Shown here: in pieces, positions 1 through 8,403 of the stretch
Numbering within the stretch: position 1 is the stretch's first letter
Layout of the letters: each line of letters starts with the position of its first letter
NCBI GenBank assembly: GCA_937901085.1
Contig: CALCHQ010000003.1
Location: forward strand, 1 to 64,000
Reading direction: 5' to 3'
From: an uncultured Verrucomicrobiales bacterium
GTDB taxonomy: Bacteria > Verrucomicrobiota > Verrucomicrobiia > Verrucomicrobiales > Akkermansiaceae
DNA length: 64,000 bases
Position numbers and translations under genes: made by a program
The notes under the pieces: generated by a model
The model's input: the letters and a program-made list of their open reading frames with translations, nothing else
Database searches by the model: none
Told to the model about the DNA's origin: nothing

Positions 1-2
1 AG

Positions 3-2615
3 AAGCAGCTCATCTCGCAGCTGAGCCCCACGCTGGAAAGTAAAGTGATTTCCGTCAGCGAACGCGGCTTGACTTCCACGCAATGGAGCGTTTATAATAC
101 GGATACGAAGCGAACCCAATACAGCAGCGTCCCGGCCTCCGACATCACCGCCGAAACGGTCGTGGTGGATGGCTTTGTACTCCAGCAGAAAGACACCGCC
201 GGTATCACCACCAGCGCCACGCGGCAGTACACCGCCAGCGGTATCATCCACACGCACACAGACGGCCGCGGCAACACCACCACCACGCAGACCGACATCG
301 CCGGGCGCACCACCAGCGTGACCGATGCCGCAGGCAACACGACCACCACGGCCTACGATGCCCACCATGACACACCTGCCACCATCACCGATGCGCTAGG
401 CAACACCACCTGCTACCGCTATGACGAACGTGGCCGCAAGGTCGCCGAGTGGGGGAGCGCGGTTCAGCCCGCCTGCTTCGGCTACGATGATGCCGGTAAA
501 CTCGTCTCGCTTAAAACCTTCAGGGCAGGTACGGAAAACATCTGCACCAATCCTGCCGGGCGTACGGATGGTGATGAAACGACGTGGAGCTTCGACCCCG
601 CTACCGGCCTGGAGCTCGGCAAGACCTATGCCGACAACTCCTCCGTGGTGAAAACCTACGATGCCTTCAACCGCCTGGCCACCGAAACAAATGCCCGCGG
701 CATCGTCAAGACATACCACTACGAGCCTGCCCGTGGTCTGCTGCAGGGAACAACTTACAGCGATACCACCACCCCGCGCAGCTATGCCTACAACCACCTG
801 GGCCAGCTCACGCAGGTGAGCGATGCCGCAGGCACACGCAGCATCGGCTACAACCAGTACGGCGAGCAGGAGACGGATACGCTCGTTGCCGGCGGCAAGA
901 CCCACCTCATCACCGAAACACGCGATGCGCTGGGCCGCAGTACCGGCTACACCTATGCCAAGGAGGGGGCCACCCAGCAGACCGTCACCACCGGCTATGG
1001 CGCAGACGGGCGCATCGCGACGGCGGGCTTCCTGCATGGTGGCGTGGAGCGGCAGTTCAGCTACGAATACCTCAGCGGCACCAACCTGCTGCAGAAACTC
1101 ACGCTGCCCAGCAACATGACGCTCACACAGAGCTACGAGCCGCAGCGCGACCTGCTCACCAGCATGCTCTACAAGCGCGGCAGCACCGCCGTGGCCCAGC
1201 GCAGCTACACCTACGATGCGCTGGGCCGCCCGCTCACCCGCAGCACCGCCCGCAACCGGCAGACCATCAACGACAGCTTCGGCTACAACACCCGCAGCGA
1301 ACTGACCAGCGCCACGGTGAACAACGGCAGCTACGCCTACGACTACGACAACATCGGCAACCGCAAGACCGCACAGGAGAATGATGAGGAAATCATCGAC
1401 TACCAGGCCAATGCGCTCAACCAGTATGCGATGCTCTCGGTGGATGATATTGCCGACTTCATCCCGTCCTACGATGCCGCCGGCAACCAGACCCGAGTGA
1501 AGACGAGCACCGGCATCTGGGCCATCAGCTACGATGCCGAGAACCGCCCGACGGATTTTACCAGCCAGGCGGTTGACGGCACCATCACCATCGTGCACTG
1601 CGAGTACGACTACATGGGGCGCAGAGCTACCAAGAAGGTGACCGTCAATGGTAGTGTAACGCTGCACCAGCGATTCCTGTATCGCGGCTACCTCCAGATT
1701 GCTTGCTGCGACCTCACTCGCAGTAACCATCCCTGCCTGTGGCTTATCACCTGGGATCCCTCTCAGCCTGTAGCTACTCGCCCGCTTGCTATCCAGAAAG
1801 ATGGCACATGGTACACCTATGGCTGGGATTTGACGAAGAACATCTGCGAGGTCTACGGCCAGCATGGCTATATCCGCACAAACTACTCGTACTCCCCCTA
1901 TGGCACGGTAACGGAGGAAGGTGACATCACGCAGCCTATTCAGTGGAGCAGTGAACTCAACGATGCTGAATTGGGGCTTGTATATTACAATTATCGACAC
2001 TATAACCCGGTCGAGGGCAGGTGGATTGGAAAAGATACACTTCCTGTATTATTCTCCTATGTGTATTGCAAAAACGCACCGTCTACCTTGATTGATGTTT
2101 TGGGAAACAAAGAAACAAATATTTCTCTACTACTGCAATACCTTTCATTCTTCAGAGATAAAGAATATTACGACACTGACGACTTTGGTTTAACGGAAGA
2201 TATAAGAAAAATAATTGATAATAAAGTTATCCCTAATGTTGTTCTGCAAATTAATAAAAAAGTGCAGGGATTAATAGAGGAACAAAGTAAGTATTATGGT
2301 GCAGAAAAAACAACATACCCTACTTCTAATAGCTATGATTTTTCATCTGTCTTATGGGCCTTAGGCAGCGGAGTAGTTCGAACTTATAGCGATATTACAT
2401 ACGCATGGAAAAAACTGTATTGCACAAGAAGAACGGTAACAATAGGTTTTTCTTGGGACGCTCTGATTTTCATTAAATATACAGATATCTTTCGTGATAT
2501 TTTTGACATTGAAGGCTGGATTGGGCTTCCTGTTGAGGTAGGTAATGATTATCATTACGGTCATGAATGGCTGGATGTTATCAAGGGAGAGGGGTTAGCT
2601 CTTATCCTGAGATAA
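3..2615 (+). CDS. Rhs/YD-repeat protein with variable C-terminal tip (5' end outside window)
   Basis: The frame is open from the first bases, so the N-terminus lies upstream of the window. Residues of the visible part are packed with YD repeats (many Y/F-D-x-x-G-R/N-x motifs such as YDALGRPLTR and YDYDNIGNRK). The Rhs core ends near 2100 with the hallmark segment LGLVYYNYRHYNPVEGRW followed by GKD. After this the base composition drops sharply to AT-rich and about 170 residues of unrelated sequence follow to the stop. Known Rhs proteins form a shell that encloses a C-terminal toxin, and the toxin tip is exchanged by recombination. I infer the tip here is such a toxin, but I do not recognise its fold. 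Two AT-rich ORFs downstream could encode immunity. The first 1370 bases are duplicated at 4361-5729. Core assignment is secure; the toxin role is inference. Confidence 0.9.
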   Translation, partial: KQLISQLSPTLESKVISVSERGLTSTQWSVYNTDTKRTQYSSVPASDITAETVVVDGFVLQQKDTAGITTSATRQYTASGIIHTHTDGRGNTTTTQTDIAGRTTSVTDAAGNTTTTAYDAHHDTPATITDALGNTTCYRYDERGRKVAEWGSAVQPACFGYDDAGKLVSLKTFRAGTENICTNPAGRTDGDETTWSFDPATGLELGKTYADNSSVVKTYDAFNRLATETNARGIVKTYHYEPARGLLQGTTYSDTTTPRSYAYNHLGQLTQVSDAAGTRSIGYNQYGEQETDTLVAGGKTHLITETRDALGRSTGYTYAKEGATQQTVTTGYGADGRIATAGFLHGGVERQFSYEYLSGTNLLQKLTLPSNMTLTQSYEPQRDLLTSMLYKRGSTAVAQRSYTYDALGRPLTRSTARNRQTINDSFGYNTRSELTSATVNNGSYAYDYDNIGNRKTAQENDEEIIDYQANALNQYAMLSVDDIADFIPSYDAAGNQTRVKTSTGIWAISYDAENRPTDFTSQAVDGTITIVHCEYDYMGRRATKKVTVNGSVTLHQRFLYRGYLQIACCDLTRSNHPCLWLITWDPSQPVATRPLAIQKDGTWYTYGWDLTKNICEVYGQHGYIRTNYSYSPYGTVTEEGDITQPIQWSSELNDAELGLVYYNYRHYNPVEGRWIGKDTLPVLFSYVYCKNAPSTLIDVLGNKETNISLLLQYLSFFRDKEYYDTDDFGLTEDIRKIIDNKVIPNVVLQINKKVQGLIEEQSKYYGAEKTTYPTSNSYDFSSVLWALGSGVVRTYSDITYAWKKLYCTRRTVTIGFSWDALIFIKYTDIFRDIFDIEGWIGLPVEVGNDYHYGHEWLDVIKGEGLALILR

Positions 2616-2680
2616 AGACTTCTGAGAGGTCGAGGCTGTTTCCAAATTACAGGTGATTCAAGCTAGACTCGAATGACAAA

Positions 2681-2714
2681 GTAGCAGTCCAGACTTGCGT
2701 GTCTGGACTGCTAC
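2681..2714 (+). terminator. Perfect 14-bp hairpin after the Rhs gene
   Basis: GTAGCAGTCCAGAC at 2681-2694 pairs perfectly with 2701-2714 across a 6-base loop, 65 bases after the Rhs stop codon. There is no T-run after it, so it is a weak intrinsic terminator at best. It could also be an RNA-stability element. Confidence 0.45.
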
Positions 2715-2744
2715 TAACTAATACTATTAGGGCTGAAAATTCCA

Positions 2745-2912
2745 ATGGTATCAAAATTACACTTGACAATAGATGCAGTTGAGCTGCAAGTAAACATGCA
2801 CCCATCATCAGGAGAGCCCGCTATAGTGCATAGCGCAGCATTAAAGCTGTCACTTGCAACAGGTCTCTGCACCTTGATAGTGCAAATTAAAGAAAAAATT
2901 AAACAAAATTGA
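2745..2912 (+). CDS. Possible small ORF (55 aa) between Rhs and membrane protein
   Basis: An ATG at 2745 opens 55 codons ending in TGA at 2910-2912, 28 bases before the next ORF. The product begins MVSKLHLTIDAVELQV and has a mixed hydrophobic and polar composition that would suit a small beta-rich protein. There is no recognisable domain and no clear ribosome binding site. This otherwise gene-free stretch of 325 bases (2616-2940) holds only this ORF and the hairpin at 2681-2714. Its position directly behind an Rhs tip makes it a possible immunity or remnant gene. It may equally be a chance ORF. Confidence 0.3.
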   Translation: MVSKLHLTIDAVELQVNMHPSSGEPAIVHSAALKLSLATGLCTLIVQIKEKIKQN

Positions 2913-2940
2913 CTTTTTCTTAGTCTAAGACGTTGAGTTT

Positions 2941-3387
2941 ATGAAAAACGGTTCTTTTATTAACATGTATTCTTATTCGCTTTTAAGTGTTTTTCTGTGG
3001 GTGTTTTTATTATATCTTCCTTTTGTGTACTTCTCTCCTAGGGGACATCATCTTGGAGAATGGGCAATATATGCATTTATATGTTGCGCCATTCTAATCT
3101 TGTCTTTTATGATGACGTTGGTTTACAAACTATTTTCTCTCATAAAAACATCCACTTTGAAGAGAGATGTGATATTTATTTTTTGCATTTCATATTTATA
3201 TCTACCGATTTCGCTATTTACAATGTATAAAGAAGGGATGGTTCCTTCGATATTTTCGATGGAAATGATGAATATTTTGTTTAACGTCAAACTTTATATT
3301 CTCGGAGTTGTTGTGCTTCCGGCTCCCGTTCTCTTCGTTTATTTGCTGCGCCGTGCCGGAAGAAAAACATCTCAATCTAAGGCATAA
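2941..3387 (+). CDS. Small four-helix membrane protein, candidate Rhs immunity protein
   Basis: The 148-residue product is strongly hydrophobic, with about four membrane segments (roughly residues 9-30, 42-66, 77-97 and 112-136) and a basic C-terminus (RRAGRKTSQSKA). The gene is AT-rich like the Rhs tip before it and unlike the surrounding core genome, so the two probably arrived together. No family was recognised. Membrane immunity proteins usually guard against toxins that act on or cross the inner membrane, which fits its place after an Rhs tip, but this is inference from position and composition only. Confidence 0.6.
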   Translation: MKNGSFINMYSYSLLSVFLWVFLLYLPFVYFSPRGHHLGEWAIYAFICCAILILSFMMTLVYKLFSLIKTSTLKRDVIFIFCISYLYLPISLFTMYKEGMVPSIFSMEMMNILFNVKLYILGVVVLPAPVLFVYLLRRAGRKTSQSKA

Positions 3388-3656
3388 ATCTCTCTGTGTT
3401 TGCCCCCATTCAGGATGCCAAGATAACCAAAGCAACACTCGATTCTTCTCAAATCGGCTCAATGTGAATTTGAATGGGTAATGTTAACACATTTCGTAAA
3501 ACCTTAATAACAAGCCTTTTCCAAAGCTTCCTGCAACCCGTTATAAGTCGAGCCGAATTTCGGGGTAATTTTCAGAAAACAGCCCAATTTTTGTAAGACA
3601 TTTATACACAACGAATCGGATTTGCTAAAAATCACAGTCACAAAAAGGCTATTATG
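3388..3656. other. Gene-free AT-rich stretch
   Basis: No convincing coding sequence is visible between the membrane protein and the terminator at 3657. The reverse-strand ORF over 3214-3462 overlaps the membrane protein gene and has no family features. Beyond the terminator, 3703-3959 also shows no gene. The stretch lies between two Rhs copies and is probably debris of earlier rearrangements. Confidence 0.4.
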
Positions 3657-3702
3657 GGAGCGGTCGTAACCAAGACAAAATGGTAACGACCGCTCCTTTT
3701 TT
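3657..3702 (+). terminator. Intrinsic terminator
   Basis: A 15-base stem (3657-3671 with 3682-3696, one mismatch) encloses a 10-base loop and is followed directly by six T. This is a classical Rho-independent terminator on the plus strand. It would end transcription coming from the Rhs and membrane-protein genes. Confidence 0.8.
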
Positions 3703-3959
3703 GTGCCTGAACTTTACTGTGGTGACGAAATAGCAAATGCCTCCTAATTTGTGTTGAGTACATTATATTTTTGTTGGCCTGCACAAAATTTTATGCAAGC
3801 CTGTTAAGCTCTTCAATGAAACAACTCCAGCAATGATGATTTCTTTCACTCTTGCCTTTTATTACCATTATCGACTTGCAGTGCGTTGTTTATAAACGTC
3901 TTGGATTAAGCTGTTTCTTTCGACTTCCATCGCCCACAATCTGACCGGGTAGAAACAGG

Positions 3960-4262
3960 TCAGAAATACGCCACATATCCAGAATTGGTCTCGTCAACAT
4001 GCCCCGTGGAAAACGAGATAGAAAAAGCTACCCGGTACATGTTCTTTGTTTCCTGTTCAATCGGAGGTTCAGAATGACTGTAACCGAATAAGACACAAAG
4101 ATACTCCCGCAGGTTCTTTCTGACCTGATTCGCCAGGTTCTTGTTGGGGTACGGCGAAGCATCATCGCGACCGCCATGGGCGGCAAACGATTTCAACAAG
4201 CATATCATTTGGTGACGCTTGCCTTTGCTGAGGGATGCTATAGTTGAAAACTCCCCCGTCAC
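3960..4262 (-). pseudogene. Unrecognised ORF fragment next to truncated Rhs copy
   Basis: The 100-residue ORF has a coherent middle part (from KGKRHQMICLLKSFAAHGG to about FGYSHSEPPIEQ) that reads like the end of a helical or winged-helix domain. Its first residues overlap the beginning of the truncated Rhs fragment on the other strand. The overlap suggests that the true N-terminus was lost when the Rhs fragment became joined near 4245. I cannot name the family. It is most likely a gene remnant. Confidence 0.35.
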
Positions 4263-5763
4263 CGAATACGCCTATGGCACAGAAAGCACGGAGGAAGGTG
4301 TGTTGAGCCTCACCACCACCACGCGTTACAATGCCGCAGGCCAGCCGCTCACCAGCACACAGAAGCAGCTCATCTCGCAGCTGAGCCCCACGCTGGAAAG
4401 TAAAGTGATTTCCGTCAGCGAACGCGGCTTGACTTCCACGCAATGGAGCGTTTATAATACGGATACGAAGCGAACCCATTACAGCATCGTTCCGGACTCC
4501 GACACCACCGCCGAAACGGCGACGGTGGACGGTTTTGCGATTTCGCAGAAAGATTTTTCCGGCATCGTGACCACCGCCACCCGCCGCTACACCGCCACGG
4601 GTATGGAACTGGCGCACACCGATGGCCGCGGCAACACCACCACGACCGTGACGGATATCGCCGGGCGCACGACTGCTGTGACGGATGCCGCCGGCAACGT
4701 GACCACCACGGCGTACTGCGCCTGCTGCGACCAACCCGCCTCGGTAACGGATGCCCTGGGTAACACCACCCACTACCGCTACGATATCCGCGGCCGCAAG
4801 GTGGCCGAATGGGGCACAGCAAGCCAACCCGCGCTCTTTGCTTATGATGAGGCGGACAACATGGTCAGCCTCACCACCTACCGCAACCCGGCAGCTGATA
4901 TCACCACAGACCCGGCTGATATTCAGGGCGATGTGACCACCTGGGTCTACGCCCCCGCCACCGGGCTGGAGCTCCGCAAGACCTACGCCGACAACAGCAG
5001 CGTGGTGAAGACCTACGATGCCTTCAACCGCCTGGAGACAGAAACCACCGCCCGCGGCAAGGTCAAGTCGCACAGCTACGAATCCGCCCGCGGGCTGTTG
5101 CTGAGTACCACCTATTCAGACTCCACCACCCCGCGCAGTTATGAATACAACCACCTCGGCCAGCTCACGCAGGTGACCGATGCCGCAGGAATTCGAAGCA
5201 TTGGCTACAACGCCTACGGCGAGCTGGAGACGGATTCCCTGCTGTCAGGCGGCAAGACCCACCTCATCACCGAGACGCGCGATGCCATGGGCCGCAGTAC
5301 GGGCTACACCTATGCCAAGGAAGGCACCACCCTGCAGACCGTCACCACCGGTTATGGTGCAGATGGCCGCATCAACAGTGCCGGATTCCTGCAGGGCGGT
5401 GCCGCAAAGCAGTTCAGCTACGAGTATCTACCTGGTACAAACCTGATGCAGAAGCTCACGCTGCCCAGCAACATGACGCTCACTCAGGAATACGAGCCGA
5501 ATCCCGACCTGCTCACCAGCATGCTGTACAAGCGAAGCAATACCGGCATTGCCCACCGCAGCTACACCTACGATGCGCTCGGTCGTCCGCTCACCCGCAC
5601 CACCTCGCGCAACAACGCCACGGTGACAGATACCTTTGGGTACAACACCCGCAGTGAGCTGACCAGTGCCCAGGTGAACAGCGCCGCTTATGCCTACGAT
5701 TACGACAACATCGGCAATAGAAAGACGGTAACCATACCAGCTAGTGTAAACTTCTTTCTGTAA
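4219..5763 (+). pseudogene. Truncated orphan Rhs core fragment
   Basis: This 514-codon ORF is colinear with the first 1370 bases of the window (4361-5729 matches 1-1370 with only about a 3-base length difference). It carries the same YD repeats but stops abruptly: after YDYDNIGNRK it runs into eleven unrelated residues (TVTIPASVNFF) and a stop. It lacks the conserved core end and any toxin tip. Its apparent start is a TTG at the junction with unrelated sequence, so the N-terminal part of the full protein is also missing. The first 118 bases of the repeat are identical to the other copy, while later parts have diverged. It is best read as a donor or relic copy for recombination with the Rhs gene rather than a working gene. 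Confidence 0.75.
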
Positions 5764-5924
5764 AATCAAATGAGCACTATGTTTTTATCTGCACCCCCAA
5801 TTCTGCGCTGGTTGGCCATGGATTTCAAAAGTTGTAAATTGACCGAACTGGGTAAACAATACTGGAGAAACGCCAGAATCGGGCGCATCTAACAATCAAC
5901 AATTAATATAAGAGACATAACATT

Positions 5925-6653
5925 ATGGCAATAGAATACAGATGGATCATTAAAGCCGACGAAATTCCCGGTATTCCTTGCAGGTCGGACACTACGCCCC
6001 CTGTGAAAGATGACCGCACATATCGTAATTTTATCGAGAGCTCTTTTCAAAACGGATACATTGATGCCAACGAGCTTTCCAGTATCTTATTTCCGGAATC
6101 CGAGCAATCAGGAAGAAAACAGATTTTCATCTCGCATCCCCACAGTTGCTATGAAGCCGCCAGACGAGTAAAAGATTTACTCTCTAAGGAGTATTACTGT
6201 TTTGTGGATGTCGATGTATGGGAGCAAGTAGATCGCATACTTAGCTCACTACAAAGAAAAGGGGTAGACAAGCTCCGGCTCCAAGAATGCAACAACTGGG
6301 CAGCTCACATGTACTTGCTGCTTACACAAGCCATCCTGAGAGAAATTGCCAAAAGCCACATTGTTCTCTATATTGAATCAGAAAGCAAAGATTCTGAGAT
6401 CATTCATTCACCATGGCTGTATTTCGAGCTAAACGCAGTTCAGGAATTAGTTTCAGCAAAGGGGCGTATGCTTAAAGAGGCCAATTTTTCCGCTGTGCAG
6501 ATACCAGTCATCAACTACGACATCAACAATCTCACCAAGGATTTCACGCGCATAGACGCAGAACTCCTGAGGCAAATTCCCTCTTCACTTCCTGCTGAAA
6601 TAGAAGAGAGAGCCTATTGGAAATCCTGTATCAGATTCCGTCATTCCCATTAA
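5925..6653 (+). CDS. TIR-like domain protein, small family (left copy)
   Basis: The 242-residue protein has about 65 residues of N-terminal sequence and then a TIR-like fold. The first strand is IFISH (67-71), followed by CFVDVDVWE (92-100), HMYLLLTQ (128-135) and SPWLYFEL (162-169). In the last motif, W164 and E168 sit where TIR enzymes carry the W-x3-E catalytic glutamate. TIR domains cleave NAD+ or make cyclic ADP-ribose signals, and many bacterial ones act in phage defence. The same motif order is found in the protein at 10198-10923, so the two are paralogs. The gene is AT-rich relative to the core genome. It is followed by the inverted-repeat element 6693-6908 and another TIR gene on the same strand. 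Activity and signal type are inference. Confidence 0.75.
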   Translation: MAIEYRWIIKADEIPGIPCRSDTTPPVKDDRTYRNFIESSFQNGYIDANELSSILFPESEQSGRKQIFISHPHSCYEAARRVKDLLSKEYYCFVDVDVWEQVDRILSSLQRKGVDKLRLQECNNWAAHMYLLLTQAILREIAKSHIVLYIESESKDSEIIHSPWLYFELNAVQELVSAKGRMLKEANFSAVQIPVINYDINNLTKDFTRIDAELLRQIPSSLPAEIEERAYWKSCIRFRHSH

Positions 6654-6687
6654 CGAGCAATTCGAGACTCGAGCAGACCGATCACGC

Positions 6688-6913
6688 AAAACGCCACACG
6701 TGTCCCAAAGATATGGGGCAAGAGGATTTACGATTTTGGATTTACGATTTACGAATCGAAAGTTAGCGCCTTACGCCGATAGAGCCGCGAATGTATGCTT
6801 ACTGCCGATGGTGAGGAGGGTGATACCCCACTACGTTTTTTCACACGGAACACTATGCCTTTATGTCGTTTAGGGCTATTTTTCCATAATCTTTGGGACA
6901 CATGTGGCAAAAC
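6688..6913. mobile_element. 216-bp MITE-like element with target-site duplication
   Basis: About 25-base terminal inverted repeats (6693-6716 and 6884-6908, differing by one substitution and one inserted base) enclose a non-coding interior. The element is flanked on both sides by the direct repeat AAAAC (6688-6692 and 6909-6913), as expected for a 5-bp target-site duplication. There is no room for a transposase, so it would be moved in trans. The interior contains short repeats of the type GGATTTACGATTT near 6725-6755. It fills most of the 343-base gap between two TIR genes. Confidence 0.7.
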
Positions 6914-6932
6914 ACCCAGAAAAAAATAAGTA

Positions 6933-6961
6933 TTGCTTTTGAATTCGGTTTATGATAGATA
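6933..6961 (+). promoter_or_regulatory. Possible promoter of the TIR gene at 6997
   Basis: TTGCTT (6933-6938) and TAGATA (6956-6961) are 17 bases apart and lie just downstream of the MITE-like element. The match is modest and the region is AT-rich, so this is tentative. If correct, the gene has its own promoter and a leader of about 30 bases. Confidence 0.35.
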
Positions 6962-6996
6962 AATAGGTAAGACTTTCACTCAACCACATCATCACC

Positions 6997-8292
6997 ATGT
7001 CAACATTACCCATCGATCAAGAACAGGGCGCTCGGAACGATAATCACCAGTCTAAAACGCACCTTTCAGAGTCAGGAGCCCAGTTACTTGACGCCGTATT
7101 CTCACGCAGTTCTGTCAAAATCCCCACATTGGGGACAATTCTTGATGGAGCAAAACGCCGTTCTCTCTCGCCAGAACGCCGGCAAGGCAAAAAAATGCTG
7201 GAGATTTCTTTCATTATCACCACGACAGACGGTCAGATAATGATTTCTCACCGGGATTCCCGACAAGGAGCTCGTTTACTCAGTGAAAAAAACACTGAGC
7301 TCACCCAAAACTATTCCGGTTTAAAAAAAGGGACGAACCTGACTTCCATTTCAATCAAACCCAAGCCTGTTCCTGCATCATATGCAGACTTAATCAAAGA
7401 TCTGAACAATAAAATTCCTAGAAATGCATTTTTAGAAAACCCGATAAAAAGCGTCAACTTCCTAGGCATTGCAAAAAACCAAAGAACAGACGAGCATACA
7501 TCCAAAATCCTGTATACATACTATTTCTATATTTTCGAGTTAAAAATAGAATTGAAAAATTTGGGGGCCTTTAAGAAATCCATCGAAGAAGACAGTGCGG
7601 TCGACACCGAAGACCTTGAAAATCTGGTTTTCCTCCCTCTAGGTAAGGATATCATCAACGTCACCGCCAGCAACTATTATGTTGAGCGGGCCGCAACACT
7701 CATGTTGCTCCGTCATCATGGTTATGCTGAGGATGACGTGATGCAATTAAATCCGGGTAATCCCATTGCCACCTACCGCATGGCGCAGCAAGAAACGCCT
7801 TTCGATGTTACTGCGGGTGCCTATTTCATATCGCATGCCCGGGCAGACAAGAAGAAATACCTCTCTACGTTCACCAAGAGGCTCAAGGTCCGGGACATCA
7901 AATACTGGATTCAGGATGAGCATGCCCAACGAGGGGAAAACTGGGATATTGCTAATAAGTCCAACATTCCTCTTTGCAAAGCATTCATCTGTGCCGAAAC
8001 CCCGAAAACCAGGAACAACAAGAACGTACTGGACGAAATCGCGCTTGCCATGGAGGCGCATACCCGATATCCGGAATATCAGATTTTCCGAATCCAGAGC
8101 AGTAATTTCTACAACTTTGATGACAAGTCAGATACATTTGCGCCGGAAGATTTTCGGAAATCGTTATTGGATATTCTCAAAGATGAGGCGTTGGTGGAAT
8201 ACTACATGAATCTGACAGTCGAAGTCATTGACATGGAAAACCTCAAGAATCCGGATGTATGGGATACGGTTATCAACAATCTACCTAAATGA
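6997..8292 (+). CDS. C-terminal TIR-domain protein with uncharacterised, possibly Nudix-like N-terminus
   Basis: The protein has 431 residues. The C-terminal part from about 274 is TIR-like: AYFISHARADKKKYL (275-289), IKYWIQDEHAQRGENW (301-316), AFICAETP (329-336) and VLDEIALAM (344-352). E347 is the likely equivalent of the catalytic glutamate, although the usual tryptophan before it is absent. The first 265 residues are unlike standard TIR partners. Segments such as ISFIITTTDGQIMISHRD (70-87) and VNFLGIAKNQRTDEH (153-167) followed by YTYYFYIFELKI (173-184) resemble the strand pattern of Nudix folds, but no Nudix box (REx2EE) is present. An ADP-ribose-type ligand domain is therefore a guess. 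It follows the small TIR gene in the same direction and converges with the TIR-SLOG gene. Confidence 0.7.
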   Translation: MSTLPIDQEQGARNDNHQSKTHLSESGAQLLDAVFSRSSVKIPTLGTILDGAKRRSLSPERRQGKKMLEISFIITTTDGQIMISHRDSRQGARLLSEKNTELTQNYSGLKKGTNLTSISIKPKPVPASYADLIKDLNNKIPRNAFLENPIKSVNFLGIAKNQRTDEHTSKILYTYYFYIFELKIELKNLGAFKKSIEEDSAVDTEDLENLVFLPLGKDIINVTASNYYVERAATLMLLRHHGYAEDDVMQLNPGNPIATYRMAQQETPFDVTAGAYFISHARADKKKYLSTFTKRLKVRDIKYWIQDEHAQRGENWDIANKSNIPLCKAFICAETPKTRNNKNVLDEIALAMEAHTRYPEYQIFRIQSSNFYNFDDKSDTFAPEDFRKSLLDILKDEALVEYYMNLTVEVIDMENLKNPDVWDTVINNLPK

Positions 8293-8337
8293 CGGATAAC
8301 GCGATTTAACACGTACACGCCCACCCGGCATCAGCAG

Positions 8338-8374
8338 AGAACCGAATCTCTCACATGGGAAGAGATTCGGTTCT
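8338..8374. terminator. Hairpin between convergent TIR genes
   Basis: A perfect 14-bp stem (8338-8351 with 8361-8374) with a 9-base loop lies in the 111-base gap between the two convergent TIR genes. Downstream on the plus strand is a loose T-rich tail (TCATTT). It probably works as a shared terminator, better for the plus-strand gene. Confidence 0.65.
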
Positions 8375-8403
8375 TCATTTCTGCAATCCAAGAACTCAGC
8401 TTG

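Noticed and set aside
5770..5892. 40-codon ORF between the Rhs relic and the first TIR gene
   Set aside because: No ribosome binding site, promoter or recognisable sequence; likely chance.
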